Source: Adenophora triphylla var. japonica (taxonomy: Eukaryota; Streptophyta; Magnoliopsida; Asterales; Campanulaceae). From it: a DNA stretch of 64,000 nucleotides. A program made the translations under genes and the position numbers. The first letter of the stretch is position 1. Each line of letters starts with the position of its first letter. The stretch is taken from NCBI GenBank assembly GCA_022495995.1, contig JAFEMH010000342.1, positions 716,001-780,000 of the forward strand, written 5' to 3'. The notes under the pieces are model-generated. The model ran no database searches, was not told the origin of the DNA, and was given only the letters and a program-made list of their open reading frames with translations. Below, one piece after another: positions 34,310-45,255 of this stretch.

Positions 34310-35548
34310 GAGTGTCTTACTTATATAGTAGATGGGTTGCTGATTACCATCTCGTTCTGTCACCAAGACTGCACTTACGGCACCTTCGGATACTGCCAGG
34401 TAGATGTAAAGATGTTCATCCTCTTGAGGTTTGGCCAATAATGGAGGTGTTGACAAGTAAGTTTTGAGCTCCTGAAAGGCTTCTTCATGTTGATCCTCCC
34501 ATTGGAACTTATTGTTTTTCCTCAAGATGTCGTAGAAAGGTTTGCATCGATCTGAGGATTTTGAAATGAATCTGGTAAGTGCAGCAATCTTTCCCGTCAA
34601 CCTTTGGACGTCCTTGACAGATTGAGGTGATGACAAGTTGATAATAGCACGTATCTGTTCTGGGGCGGCTTCAATGCCTCTTTTAGTAACCATGTAACCC
34701 AAGAACATCCCGGCCTTCATTCCAAAGTTGCATTTAGCTGGATTTAGTTTCATATTGAAACAGTCCAAGATGTCAAAGGCTTGAGAGAGGTTGCTTATGT
34801 CGTCTTCGGCTTTCTTGGACTTTACCACCATGTCGTCGATACATACCTCCATTGTGTCCCCAATCTGATCTTTAAACATCTTGTTGACGAGCCTTTGATA
34901 CGTTGCACCTGCATTTTTTAGTCCAAAAGGCATGGCAATATAACAATAAATACATGTGGGTGTTATGAAGGCGGTGTCCTCTTGGTCAGATGGTTCCATC
35001 TGAATTTGTTGAAATCCTGAGGATGCGTCCATGAATGTGAGGAGTTCATGTCCGGAGGTTGCATCAACTAACGAATCTATGTGCGGCAAAGGGAAAGGAT
35101 CTTTTGGGCAGGCTTTATTCAAATCGGTAAAGTCGACACAAACTCGCCATTTCCCGTTTCTCTTTTCTACCACAACCACGTTTGCTAACCATCTTGGATA
35201 ATCGACCTCCCGTATCATGTTGGCTTTGAGTAAGCGCTCTACCTCTTCCTTGATGATCTGATTTCTGGTTTCTGCAAACTTCCTACGTTTCTGGTGCACT
35301 AGTTTAAAGCTAGGATCTACGTTAAGTTTGTGAGTGATGACATCTTTGCTGATGCCTGTCATGTCATCATGCTTCCAAGCGAAACTATTTATTCTTCTTC
35401 TTAATAGGTCCGCAAGCTTCTCTTCTATATCTGATGGGATGTCAGTGCCAATAAGTACTTTGATGTCCGGGTTGGAAGGGTCTAGCAATACATCTTTCAC
35501 ATCATCCTCCCTAGCTTCCAGGACTTCACGTACTTTCCTCGGTAATTG
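34310..35548 (-). pseudogene. Tat-2 reverse transcriptase with truncated first RNase H
   Basis: A single ORF (35500-34196) spans RT: YPRWLANVVVVEKRNGKWRV, FTDLNKACPKDPFPLPHID, FGLKNAGATYQRLV, then EVCIDDMVVKSK. The catalytic Y-I-D-D reads C-I-D-D; the two Asp residues remain. The thumb and start of the first RNase H follow (PIYYISKTLLDAE), but a deletion of roughly 120 bp near 34305-34310 fuses this to a later point in another frame, so the first RNase H is incomplete. The reading frame continues upstream of the Met at 35500 to the stop at 35549-35551. Confidence 0.9.
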
Positions 35549-35551
35549 CTA
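35543..35551 (-). promoter_or_regulatory. TMV-type leaky stop (UAG CAA UUA) between protease and RT, Tat-2
   Basis: Protease ORF 35971-35549 ends ...MKASTSPKQA-stop. The stop TAG (35549-35551) is followed by CAA (35546-35548) and TTA (35543-35545), and the RT frame continues without change (471 bases from 35971 to 35500 is a multiple of three). Same position and same nine bases as in Tat-1. Confidence 0.7.
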
Positions 35552-36279
35552 TGCTTGTTTTGGAGATGTCGACGCCTTCATTGAAGTTTTATAACATTCC
35601 TTGGCTACCTGTTGATCACTGTAAATCTTAGCGACACCCCAAGGTGTTGGGAACTTCACACACTGATGGTAAGTGGAGGGTACGGCCTTCATTCCATGAA
35701 TCCACGGTCTTCCTAGAATGACATTGTAAGATGTTGCGCAATCAATTACGCAGAACCGTTCCATGGTGTTGAGGCCCTTTAAGTATATTGGAAGTTTTAT
35801 CTCCCCCACCGTTTCTTTGACTTCACCACTGAAGCCTACCAAAGATGAAGACTTCTTAACGATCCCCGATTTTGGGATGTTCATTTCCTTAAGGGTACCC
35901 AACATAATAAGATTGACAGAGCTGCCCCCATCAACCAGGATACGCCGTATTGTACAGTTGGCGATCTGCAAGGAAATAACTAGACCGTCGTGATGGGGTG
36001 CTAGCAGGTTCTCTCGATCGCTTTCATCAAAGGTGATTGGATCCTCGGGGGTGTCGACATACCGGGTCAGTCTTTCGGCTTTTCCTCTTTTGACTCCTTA
36101 GCATGTCGTTTTGCGGCGTAATAGGATGTTCCACATATTTCGAGCCTCCACCGATGAAGTTGATCACCTTTGTTGATGCCGGGGAGAAACCGGTCTTTCA
36201 GCTTCATGAGGAGCTTCGCATTTTCAGCCTTCTTCTTCTCGGACCCCAATAGCTCCTTAAGATGTCCTTTCGAGAGCAA
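35549..36279 (-). pseudogene. Tat-2 protease region
   Basis: ORF 35971-35549 has the aspartic-protease signature as ILVDGGSSVNLIML, a variant D-G-G form also present in Tat-1, with the downstream hydrophobic GRPWIHGMKAVPSTYHQ motif. ORF 36279-36067 is the link to gag (LSKGHLKELLGSEKKKAEN). A frameshift separates it from the protease ORF. The protease would cut Gag-Pro-Pol. Confidence 0.85.
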
Positions 36280-37795
36280 GTAAGCGATCTCCTTTCTTAG
36301 CGCGATGCAATCTTCGCAACGTGTCCAAAGTCTTCATGGTAAGCGCACCATTTTGATTTGTCACGCCACCCTGTGGCTTTGTCCGTTTTCTTTGGCCATC
36401 TGGCTTTGTCCCCCAGGTTGCCCATCGCACAGAGTACACGATGGGACGATTCAGTCTTTCTGTCGGGATGGTCATATGTCGACATCTTGGACGATGACTT
36501 CGATCTTCGCAGCTCATCTTCCTCCAGTCTTATGAATCTCAATGCCCTGCTCCTGACTTCTTCCAACCGCTTACAAGGAGTCATCACCAAATCCCGATAG
36601 TATTGTGAATCTTTCTTCAAATTTCCATTTTGAATGCTTCGTGGTCATCGACATGTCAAGATTGGGAATTTCTAGCACTTCCTTATTGAACCGGTGGACA
36701 TAATCCTTTAGGGTTTCATTAGGCTGCTGGGTCACATTGTAGAGATCACTTGTCAATCTTTCAAATTGTCGACTGCATGAGAATTGGTTATAGAACATGT
36801 TGATGAGCTGGGCGTATGAACCAATTGAACCTAGGGGTTGCCTAATCAGCCATTTGAGAGCTGGTCCAGACAAGGTGGATCCAAATCCCCTGCATAAGCA
36901 AGCTTCCCTGAATTGAAGCGGAATATGGATTATGTCCATCTTTTCTTGATAGTGTGCAACATGCTCCTCTGGGTCCGTGGTGCCGTCGTACAACTTCATA
37001 GATGGTACATTGAAACGCTTCGGGATGTCGACATTTGCAATTGCTGGGACAAATCGGGATTGATTGTAACAGCTTCAAGGCCACCGATTGAATTGGGGGA
37101 GTTACGCCTGGCAAGTTCATTATCAGCTCTTTGAGATCCTGCATCTGTTTGGCTAGTGGGTTTCCTGCAAAAGGGTCAGCCATAGGAATACGATTGAAAT
37201 TATTATTATTAAAAAGATTATTTAGCAAACCAGAGTTGTCCGTAGTAGTCGTAACGGTAGTGTTGTCAGTGAATGGGATGAACGGGGTGAATCCTGCGGA
37301 AGATGGCGTCAATGGGGTATCCCCGGGCAAGGATGTCGACATCATTAAGGATGTCAGCGGATGAGTTTGAGGAGGACTGCCCATTGGGATGAATTCATTC
37401 TGAAATGTAGATCCTCCAGTGTTGTCAAAGTTGAGAACCCTTGCACGCAGTGGTGATATGTTGTCAAGTCGAGACGCGATGAGCTGTTGATCTTTCTGCA
37501 TCTTAATCATGGAATTGGTCAGCACCTTAGAATTGCCGTCTTGCCGGTCCAACCTTTGATTCAACCTGGTAAGGATACTCCGAATGTCAGCATCTACATT
37601 GGAAGAGGTTGTTCCCTTTTGTGGAGTCTTCGTAAGTTGAGCTGGCTGAGGTCCGGTCTGAGGAGGTGGTGGTAACAAGCTGGTTCTTCCTCCTGATGTG
37701 GGAACAACGGCAGGACTCTTGCCGGCGGCGGACACATTGGGGGTGCAGACATAATGAATTTGCTTAGGAAATGATCCAAATAATCGATAAACCAC
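36257..37795 (-). pseudogene. Tat-2 gag (frameshifted)
   Basis: The N-terminal part (ORF 37795-36842) holds a coiled segment (NVDADIRSILTRLNQRLDRQ) and a Ser/Thr/Asn-rich stretch. The capsid-like Retrotrans_gag core is in ORF 36999-36571 (DGTTDPEEHVAHYQEKMD, FYNQFSCSRQFERLTSDLYN). Further pieces run to 36257 in other frames (RSRALRFIRLEEDEL, WCAYHEDFGHVAK). At least three frameshifts are present. No CCHC knuckle was seen; the Cys and His of the WCAYHEDFGH region may be its counterpart. Confidence 0.87.
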
Positions 37796-37796
37796 G

Positions 37797-37816
37797 AGGC
37801 CCCTTGGTGGGCGCCA
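37797..37816 (-). promoter_or_regulatory. Tat-2 primer binding site
   Basis: On the minus strand TGGCGCCCACCAAGGGGCC follows the 5' LTR after a 3-bp spacer. The TGGCGCCCA start fits a tRNA-Lys-type primer, but the match weakens after nine bases, so the tRNA is not certain. Confidence 0.6.
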
Positions 37817-37819
37817 AAT

Positions 37820-38419
37820 TGTTTTGGTAGAAAAAACAATAGAGTAGAATCTTAACTTTGATTAGTGTGTGGATTGGACAATAAGGAGGGAACTGTGGAA
37901 TTCGACTATATGGAACAAAAGCACAATAAAGAGATAATGACACCACGATTTGTTAACGAGGAAAACCTTAGAGGTGACAACCTCTTTGGAAAAAACCCCG
38001 GGAGTTAGGTCTCCAACTTTAAAAGTTTCACTATAATGATCACGAATACAACTTTGGAAGATAATGGAGAGGATTACAAGAGCTTGTGTGTAGAGTGTGT
38101 GCGTGTGAGCATTAGTGTATGTCCCGTCTCCATTTCCCCTTAAATACAAGTAAATATGAAGCAGTTAATACGGTTCCTACAATCTCGGGATTTTGGCTTA
38201 TCCTTTCAACCTCCGTGAGACTAAGTCGCCCTAGCTGTTGAAGGTCTGTTGAACGTGCTGGAGAATATCCCGCATTCCTCTCTTAATTACTGAAAAATAA
38301 GAATAAGAATATTAGGAAATATTGAATAAGTAAATATTAAAACAATACTTACAGAGTAATGACATCTTGATATGCAGGATCAACTGAAGATGTCACCATG
38401 TTGAAAAATACCCACAACA
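37820..38419 (-). repeat. Tat-2 5' LTR (right)
   Basis: 600 bp, nearly identical to 29817-30418. Followed on the plus strand by the GGAAG duplication. Confidence 0.95.
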
Positions 38420-38424
38420 GGAAG

Positions 38425-38626
38425 GATGATAAGTCAAGATGGAATTTGTCCCTCGAAAGAGAGATGTTTTGCTTGGGCCCCTCGATGAGTGATAATGATG
38501 AAAGTGTATGGCCATACCCCAATGTGATTGGACTATCATTATACTCAACATCGAGAAAGCATTGAACAAATACAAGTTGACGTGGACCATGACTTGTGTT
38601 CAATATAACATCGTGAGACAAAAGGA
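38425..38626 (+). repeat. Copia-C 3' LTR, part 2
   Basis: Continues part 1 after the Tat-2 insertion (ATGATAAGTCAAGATGG...) and matches the inverted Copia-B LTR at about 15306-15105. It ends in GGA, the CACTA target duplication. Confidence 0.9.
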
Positions 38627-38638
38627 CACTACAAGAAA

Positions 38639-38900
38639 TATGACTTTTCGTGATTGCAATTTGTGATGGCAAAATAAAGCGGTCACGGTAAATAAGAATT
38701 GAGCGGCATCAGGGCGGCAAAAATAAATAGTTTGGCGGGGAATGAAATTATTTTGGGAAAAACATAAGGTGATGGCCTTTCAATAATGTGTGATGGCATA
38801 GCAATCACCAATTTTTATTAGTATTAAAATATCTAGTAATCTGTATAAAAAAAAAAAGATAAACTAATTAATTTTACATTACATGATGGCTTTGCAATCA
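38639..38900. repeat. CACTA 5' subterminal repeats
   Basis: Several copies of the short motif GTGATGGC or GTGATTGC, some as CGGTCACGG and GCAATCAC in inverted orientation, within 260 bp of the end (38650-38895). They mirror the cluster at the 3' end (49555-49945). In En/Spm such motifs bind TNPA; binding here is inferred. Confidence 0.7.
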
Positions 38901-39737
38901 CTTTAAGATAAAAATAAAAAATAAAGAAAAGACAGTACATAATTTAGAAAACCCTTTCCCCTCTTTCATTACCCTTTTCAATCTCTCTCTAAGAACGACC
39001 AAATTCTCTCTCTCTCTCTCTCTAGCTTCTTCAACAATCGTTCTCTTTCTACACCCAACGGACGGCGACCTGTTCAACGACAAAGCTGAAGGTGTGCTCC
39101 TCTCTCTTTCTCTTTCTCTGTCTATTGATTTTGTTTATTTAGATTATGTTTGTGTTTGTGTTTGTTTGTCTATGAATCTGATTTAAAAGTTTATAGTCAT
39201 AATTTCCAAGGCAATAGAATATGTTGAACCTAAATTTGGATTTTTTGTTCAGAGTGGTAAGAAGTAGGTAGATTATTTCTGTTTTTCACATCAGATTCAT
39301 AGTATTGAAGTTGGAAATTGTTTCAAATTTCGTTTTTCAAAGATGATAACCCTAGATTTGGATTTTTTGTTTCTTTAGCTTGTGTTTGTTTGTCTACAAA
39401 TCTGAACATTTTTTTCTTTGAAATAATTGTCTCTCCTTGAATTGAAGTTGCAAATGTTAATCCTAGATTTGGATTTTTTGTTTATTTAGATTGTGTTTAT
39501 TTGTCTATGAATCTGAACTTTCTTTTTATTTGAAATAATTGTCTTTCTCTTGAATTGAAGTTGCAAATTGTTTCAATTTTAGTTTGAGCAATTTTTGGCT
39601 CAGTGATGGATATTTCTCATAAGAATGATATATATATTTTTATTAAATAGCTTGCAAAATAAGCATTCCCCCATTCTGGTCTGTTGACTCTGTTCATACG
39701 AAAATGGTTTGAACTGGATAAAGATCCTTGCACATTA

Positions 39738-39986
39738 CTCTCTCCGCCCCAAAATGAATGACCATTTTGAATTTGAGAGTCATGTTGAAAAGGTTGATTT
39801 TTAATAGAAAAAATCATATATATTCTTGCTATTACTTTCAAACATTTAGTTTCGCAAATATTTAATGAAGTATGAAAATAAATTTGGAAAAAGTTATTAG
39901 TGGACATTATTTTGAGGGAAGAGTTTCAAAAGGCCATTCATTTTGGGAGAAAAAAAGATGATTCAATTTGAAACGGAGGGAGGGAG
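39738..39986. mobile_element. Stowaway-type MITE (249 bp)
   Basis: Starts CTCTCTCCGCCCCAAAATGA, ends GGAGGGAGGGAG, flanked by TA on both sides (39736-39737, 39987-39988). The CTCCCTCCG-like ends and TA duplication are typical of Stowaway (Tc1/mariner-related) MITEs. Confidence 0.8.
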
Positions 39987-40589
39987 TAAGATTTTTTGAC
40001 ATATAAAAGGATGCCTGTATAGATATCAATCATTTTTCCAACCTTTTCACATAAAGAGCTTAAGACTTGCCTCTTTCTCAAGGAACAACATAACTGACAC
40101 CCCTTCCTTTTCACATATAGTTAACTCAGAGTTCTATAAGTCCAAAGGAATCATTATAAACAAGGATAAATTTATAATCATAAGGCTACAATTGTTTTAA
40201 TTTTCCTCGTACAAAACTCTCTTCAGCTATATCCTACAAGCCCTTATAGAGGTTTACACTAGCTCTAGTCTAGATCATAAATATGAAATCGATCCGCTTC
40301 TTAATCTGTAGGCGAATCAGGTCTCCCTCCATATTTGGAGACGATGCTCGTGAGCAGAGTTTTCTCCTTCAACCTGCATTACGTCGTTAAATGAATAAGA
40401 AACGAGAGGGAAAAGCATGGGGGGGGACGGAATCTGAATAAAAAGCAAAACTGAACTTCAGTGAAAAAATTAAAGATGGAGGAAGCAACTATTTTGCTGA
40501 TATCTTTAGCTTATATTTTTGTTCTAGACAACTTTGTTTTCTTGTTCATGGTAAGAAGCTTATTTTGTGAAATGCAGGCATTTATTAGT

Positions 40590-40650
40590 GATTACTCGAA
40601 CCTTCAACCATAAGGTTAAAGCCTAGCACTTTACCCACTGAACTAACCAA
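40590..40650 (-). repeat. tRNA-derived SINE-like fragment
   Basis: On the minus strand the order is TGGTTAGTTCAGTGGGTAAA (RNA polymerase III A-box type), a ~30-base arm, then GGTTCGAGTAA (B-box type) at 40602-40592. A/B spacing fits a tRNA-derived promoter. No complete cloverleaf was built and no SINE tail found, so it may be a SINE head or a decayed tRNA pseudogene. Confidence 0.5.
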
Positions 40651-40828
40651 ACTATTTTATTAAATGGGTGCACTTGCACCCTTATAGATATGTGTAAGTT
40701 TGCCTCTGGTTGTGGGGAAGTCATAGTTAAAATGAAATATAAATCTGAGCGGAGGGGGACGTATGAAATGTGAGGCACTTGTATGGGTATTTTTTTTTCT
40801 ACTCACAAGCCCAATAAAAAACATGGTA

Positions 40829-40929
40829 CTCCCTCTGTACCAAAATGAATGTCCAAAAAAATTTCAAATTTTCTTTGATCAAGAGCAAATTTAATAAATT
40901 TTTGGACGTTCATTTGGGGACGGATGGAG
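40829..40929. mobile_element. Short Stowaway-type MITE (101 bp)
   Basis: Starts CTCCCTCTGTACCAAAATGA, ends GGGGACGGATGGAG, flanked by TA on both sides. The two ends are near inverted copies (ATGAATGTCC against GGACGTTCAT). Confidence 0.8.
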
Positions 40930-41430
40930 TACTACTTATATATGTATAGCTTACCTGTTTGCTGATCCTAAAGATTTAGTTTTCAGAGGCATGACAAAAC
41001 CATAGGAAAATTGAAAATTTGGGTATTTATACTAAAGAAGAAGACATGTTCCAGGTGACAGATTGATTTATGGAGAAGAAGGTTTATTTAAAAGCATAAT
41101 TAATACGGAATACTTGTTTACATAAACTCTACTATGGATGGAAGCTACAAAATGCAAATATTGAAGAAAACGAATTAAGAACCTCATTGACAAGTCAAAA
41201 TAAGCATTTTCGTATGAACAGAGTCAACAGAGCAATTTTTGAACTTTAAGTTATCATATATTTGGGCTTATAAACAATAAAAATGATTAATACATAAACT
41301 TATTTATAGTTGTAAACAATTTATCTGTTTTGCTTTGTTTTGCTTTATTAAAACTCTGTCACAACACATTCATTGCTATCACAATAATGAATATTTACAT
41401 TTTTTTAAGGTAACATATTTTTCAGGAAGC

Positions 41431-44400
41431 ATGTCTCATCGAGATTGGATGTATGTGAATGTGATTGATAAGTCCAAACGTGCATTATTTATTAAAGGGG
41501 TAGAAGAGTTTCTTGATTTTGCCTTTTCCCATCCTGAGTGTGTAGAGGATGGCATGATTCGATGTCCGTCAACTAAATGTGATTTTAGTTGCTACAAAAC
41601 ACGAGATTGTGTACGGGTATGTCTTCTTACAAATGGGTTTGTTGCTGATTATAAAAGGTGGAGTAGACACGGGGAATCTAACATTGATATGGATATTGGC
41701 GATGAGGTAAATTATGAGAGTTGGGTCAATGAAATGTTAACAGAAGCAGCAGGTCCAAACTATGAGCCTTCTAATGAGAATCCTAATGCCAAATCAAAAA
41801 TGTTTTATGACTTGTTTGAGACTGTAAATGAACCGTTGTGGGAGGGTTGTAAGTCTGACACCACACTTAGTGCTATAAGTCAGATTTTGCACTTTAAATC
41901 TGAGTATGGCATACCCAATAAAGGTCTCGACCAGATACTACTATTTATAAAGAGAATGCTACCAGAAAAAAATAAGTTGCCTGATTCTTATTATAAATGT
42001 AAGGTGATGATGAAGGGTCTTGGTCTTCCTTGTGAGAAAATACATGCATGTGAAAATGATTGTGTCTTATTTTGGAAAAATAATAAAGACTTGGTAGAAT
42101 GTCCAGTATGTGGTGAGTCTAGGTACAAAGTGTTTGATGTGGCTACAAAGGAAAAACGTAAGCCTATCCCGAGAAAAGTCTTGCGTTATTTCCCACTTAT
42201 TCCTAGGCTTCAAAGGCTTTACTTGTCATCAAAGACTGCTGAACATATGCGGTGGCATGGTACAAAGCGTATGGATGTTCAAGGTGAGCTAAGGCATCCG
42301 GCCGATGGTGAGGCGTGGAAGGATTTTGATCACAAGTATCCATTGTTTGCTGCAGATGCTCGTAACATTCGGCTTGGTTTGGCTACAGATGGGTTTAATC
42401 CATTTGGACACTCGAGCAAGCCTCACTCAACATGGCCTGTGTTCATCGTTCCCTATAATCTTCCACCGTGGATGTGTATGAAGCCTCAATACATGTTTAT
42501 GTCTTTGGTCATTCCAGGACCAAAAGGCCCCGGTAGAGAACTTGATGTATATTTAGAGCCATTGGTAGATGAGTTGAAGACGTTGTGGAATGTTGGGGTT
42601 GACAGTTACGACATTTCACTAAAACAAAACTTCAACATGAGGGCTGCTTTGATGTGGACTATTAGTGATTTTCCGGCATATGGTATGTTGTCCGGGTGGA
42701 GTACACATGGAAAGAATTCGTGTCCTTGTTGTACAGACACTACTGTAGCTTTTAACCTCATAGAGGGTAGAAAGCCGTGCTATTTTGGGTGTCATCGCAG
42801 ATGGTTGAGTCCTAAACATAGATGGCGATCAGATAAGCAAAAGTTTAATAATAAGACCGAGCGACAGATGGCTCCACCAAGACAAAGCGGAGATGAAATA
42901 TTGGATTATGTTAGTAAATTTGATTCGATCACCTTGGGGAAAGGGAAAAATAGTGATGAAAAAACTCCTGGATTTGGGGTTGAGCATAATTGGACAAAAA
43001 AAAGTATTTTCTTTCAGTTGCCATATTGGAGCAAGCTTTTGATTCGACATAACTTAGATTTAATGCATATTGAAAAGAATGTTTTTGATAATGTTTTTAA
43101 TACTGTAATGAATGTTAAGGGGAAAACTAAAGACAATTTAAAATCCCGCAAAGATTTGAAAATTCTTGGTATAAGACCTGAATTGCATCCAATAGAGAGG
43201 CACAATAAAACTCCTCTACTGCCAAAAGCTAAGTACACATTGACAAATGATCAGATTAAGCAAGTGTATGAGTGGTTGCAATTGCTTAAAGTTCCAGATG
43301 GGTATGCTGGAAACATTTCTCGATGTGTAAACCCAAAAGAGTGCAAGATATCCGGGCTTAAGACACATGATTGTCATGTTTTAATGGAAAGATTCCTTCC
43401 ATTAGCCTTTCGGGAATTCTTGCTGAAGGATATTTGGGAACCTTTGAATGCCTTAAGCCAATTTTTTAGGGTTATATGTTCTAAGGTATATAAAGAAGAG
43501 GAGTTAGAAAAGCTTGAGTCGGGTATAATTGAAACATTATGCAAGCTTGAGATGATTTTCCCGCCTTCTTTCTTTGATTCAATGGAGCACCTACCTATTC
43601 ACTTGGCATATGAGGCCAAAGTAGGGGGGCCAGTGCAGTATCGCTGGATGTATCCATTTGAGAGGTAATATTCTATAATATTCGTTGATTTTGAGTCAAG
43701 GTTCTTTTGTATTCCAAAAAACCAGTTGAAGTTTTTTTTTTGTTGCTTAATGTGTTTTTTTCATGTAAAGGTGCATGCAATACCTTAAAAAGAAGGTGCG
43801 CAATAAGGCTTGCCCTGAAGGTTCAATTGCTGAAGCATATTGGATTGAGGAAATTGTCAACTTTTGTTCACATTATTTTGACTCCAATGTTCTAACAAAG
43901 TTTAATAGACCCGATCGAAATGATGATGGAGGTCAACAAGAATTTGTAGGGGAATTACCGGTTTTTGCACCAAGTGGCCGTCCCCTTGGCAAAGCAAATC
44001 ATCGATGGTTGTCATGTGAGGAGCTTGATGCTATAGCCTTGTATGTCTTACTGAACTGCGACTATGAGAGGGCTTATGATAAAATAAAGTAAGGATAAAT
44101 TATACCACATATTTGAATTATGTTCCATTGTTCTAGTTTGAATTTTGATAAATAAATTTTATCTTATTTTCAGTGAGCATAGGGCTTTAGTGAAAGAGCT
44201 TCATCCCACCATGTCAGAATTACAACTAGACCAGGAACACTTCAAAACCTTAGTGCAATGGTTTTATCAGAAATTTCATAATGACGATGACATCAATTTG
44301 AGGATATTAGCTGAGGGGCCTCATAGGAACGTGATTGGCTATAATGGATTCAATGTAAATGGATTTCGCTTCCATACAAAGAATCTAGAACAAAGAAAGG

Positions 44401-45032
44401 CAACTCAAAATAGTGGAGTTTTAGTTAAAGGAAGTAATTATGGAGGTGATGTAGAAGACTATTATGGACACTTGGTGGAAGCCGTTGAAGTAAGCTACTA
44501 TGGAGGGAACGCCTTTTTCTTGTTTAAATGTGAATGGTATGATACAAAAAAAGGAGTTGAGGTGGACAAATATGGGTTTACTAAGGTGAATACTAAATCA
44601 AGATTAAGGTCGTATGAGCCTTTTGTTATAGCATCTCAGGCTGTACAAGTATTTTATGCAAGTTCCGTGTCAAAAAAAAATGAAGCCTGGGCAACTGTTA
44701 TTCCAACTAAAGCAAGAAACACTTTTGATGTTGTTGAAAATGAGGAAGGTGAAGACTCAAGCACATATCAAGAGAATGAGAACCATGGTGTGAATTTGTG
44801 CAATTTTGACCATGAAGGAGATAATCTTACACTTCATGATGACACTCACCCAGGAATAGAAGTCGATCCTGATGATGACAATGAAGATCTTTTTGATAAT
44901 GATTCCTTCCTTGATGATGATGATCATGATGATGATGAGGATGATCAGGAAGAAGATGAGGAGGATATCCCTAGCGATGATGATGATTGCACTAATGATG
45001 ACGATGGCTCTACCGGGAGTGAAAATGACTAG
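41431..45032 (+). CDS. CACTA transposase, TNPD/TNP2 type (3 exons, 1136 aa)
   Basis: Exons 41431-43664, 43771-44088 and 44174-45032, with GT-AG introns of 106 and 85 bp; the total of 3411 bp is in frame. I chose the Met at 41431 (MSHRDWMYVNV) because it starts the N-terminal transposase-associated domain and follows a splice acceptor; the ORF itself extends 32 codons upstream. Order: transposase-associated domain (1-80); TNP2/Transposase_21 core (about 240-470) with FAADARNIRLGLATDGFNPF, PPWMCMKPQYMFMSLVIPG, and the zinc-type stretch THGKNSCPCC; DUF4218 (about 650-830: FREFLLKDIWEPLNALSQFF, GGPVQYRWMYPFER across intron 1); DUF4216 (about 980-1050); a long Asp/Glu tail. It would cut and join element ends, working with TNPA. 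No internal stops were seen. Splice sites are predicted by reading. Confidence 0.92.
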
Positions 45033-45255
45033 TATGCTATAACGATCAATCTATCTATAAATATATACATATATATATGTGTGTGTGTGTGTTGTTTATT
45101 AGTTATTTTGTCATAGTTATTGTTTCTTTTATTGTTTGGCCATTGAGATATGTATGTTCACTATTTTTGTGTTGTCATGTTCTGCCACAATTTGATCTAC
45201 AAGTAGATAACTAATCATTGTTGTGATTATAACATTACTTGTTTCCTTCTCAGGT

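Larger units (their letters stand above)
29817..38419 (-). mobile_element. Tat-2: Tat-type Ty3/gypsy retrotransposon
   Basis: 8603 bp, LTRs 29817-30418 (602 bp) and 37820-38419 (600 bp), flanked by GGAAG (29812-29816 and 38420-38424); inserted in the 3' LTR of Copia-C. Minus-strand order: 5' LTR (right), primer site, gag, protease, leaky stop, RT, RNase H, archaeal-type RNase H, integrase, antisense gene remnant (plus), 3' LTR (left). It is of the same family as Tat-1, with related LTRs and proteins. About five substitutions plus one 2-bp indel separate the LTRs (~1%). Several frameshifts in gag and deletions in pol make it defective. Confidence 0.95.
39680..41231. repeat. 27-bp inverted repeat pair 1.5 kb apart
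   Basis: The 27 bases at 39680-39706 (starting TCTGTTGACTCTGTTC) are perfectly complementary in reverse to 41205-41231. ATAAGCATT sits next to both. The segment between them contains both MITEs and the tRNA-like piece. This may be a nested insertion or fold-back element; no target duplication was established. Confidence 0.65.
38901..41430 (+). other. CACTA 5' region: CT tract, two MITEs, inverted repeats, tRNA-like piece
   Basis: Contains a (CT)n tract at about 39004-39024 next to CTTCTTCAACAATCG, plausibly the promoter or 5' UTR; two small MITEs (entered separately); a 27-bp inverted repeat pair; and a tRNA-like segment. A splice acceptor TTTTTCAG (to 41425) lies six bases before the transposase start codon, which implies a 5' UTR intron. 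No protein-coding exon was recognised in it. Confidence 0.65.

Noticed and set aside
36842..37675. Plus-strand ORFs opposite gag in Tat-1 and Tat-2
   Set aside because: Shadows of gag on the other strand, with no conserved domain; positions follow gag codons.
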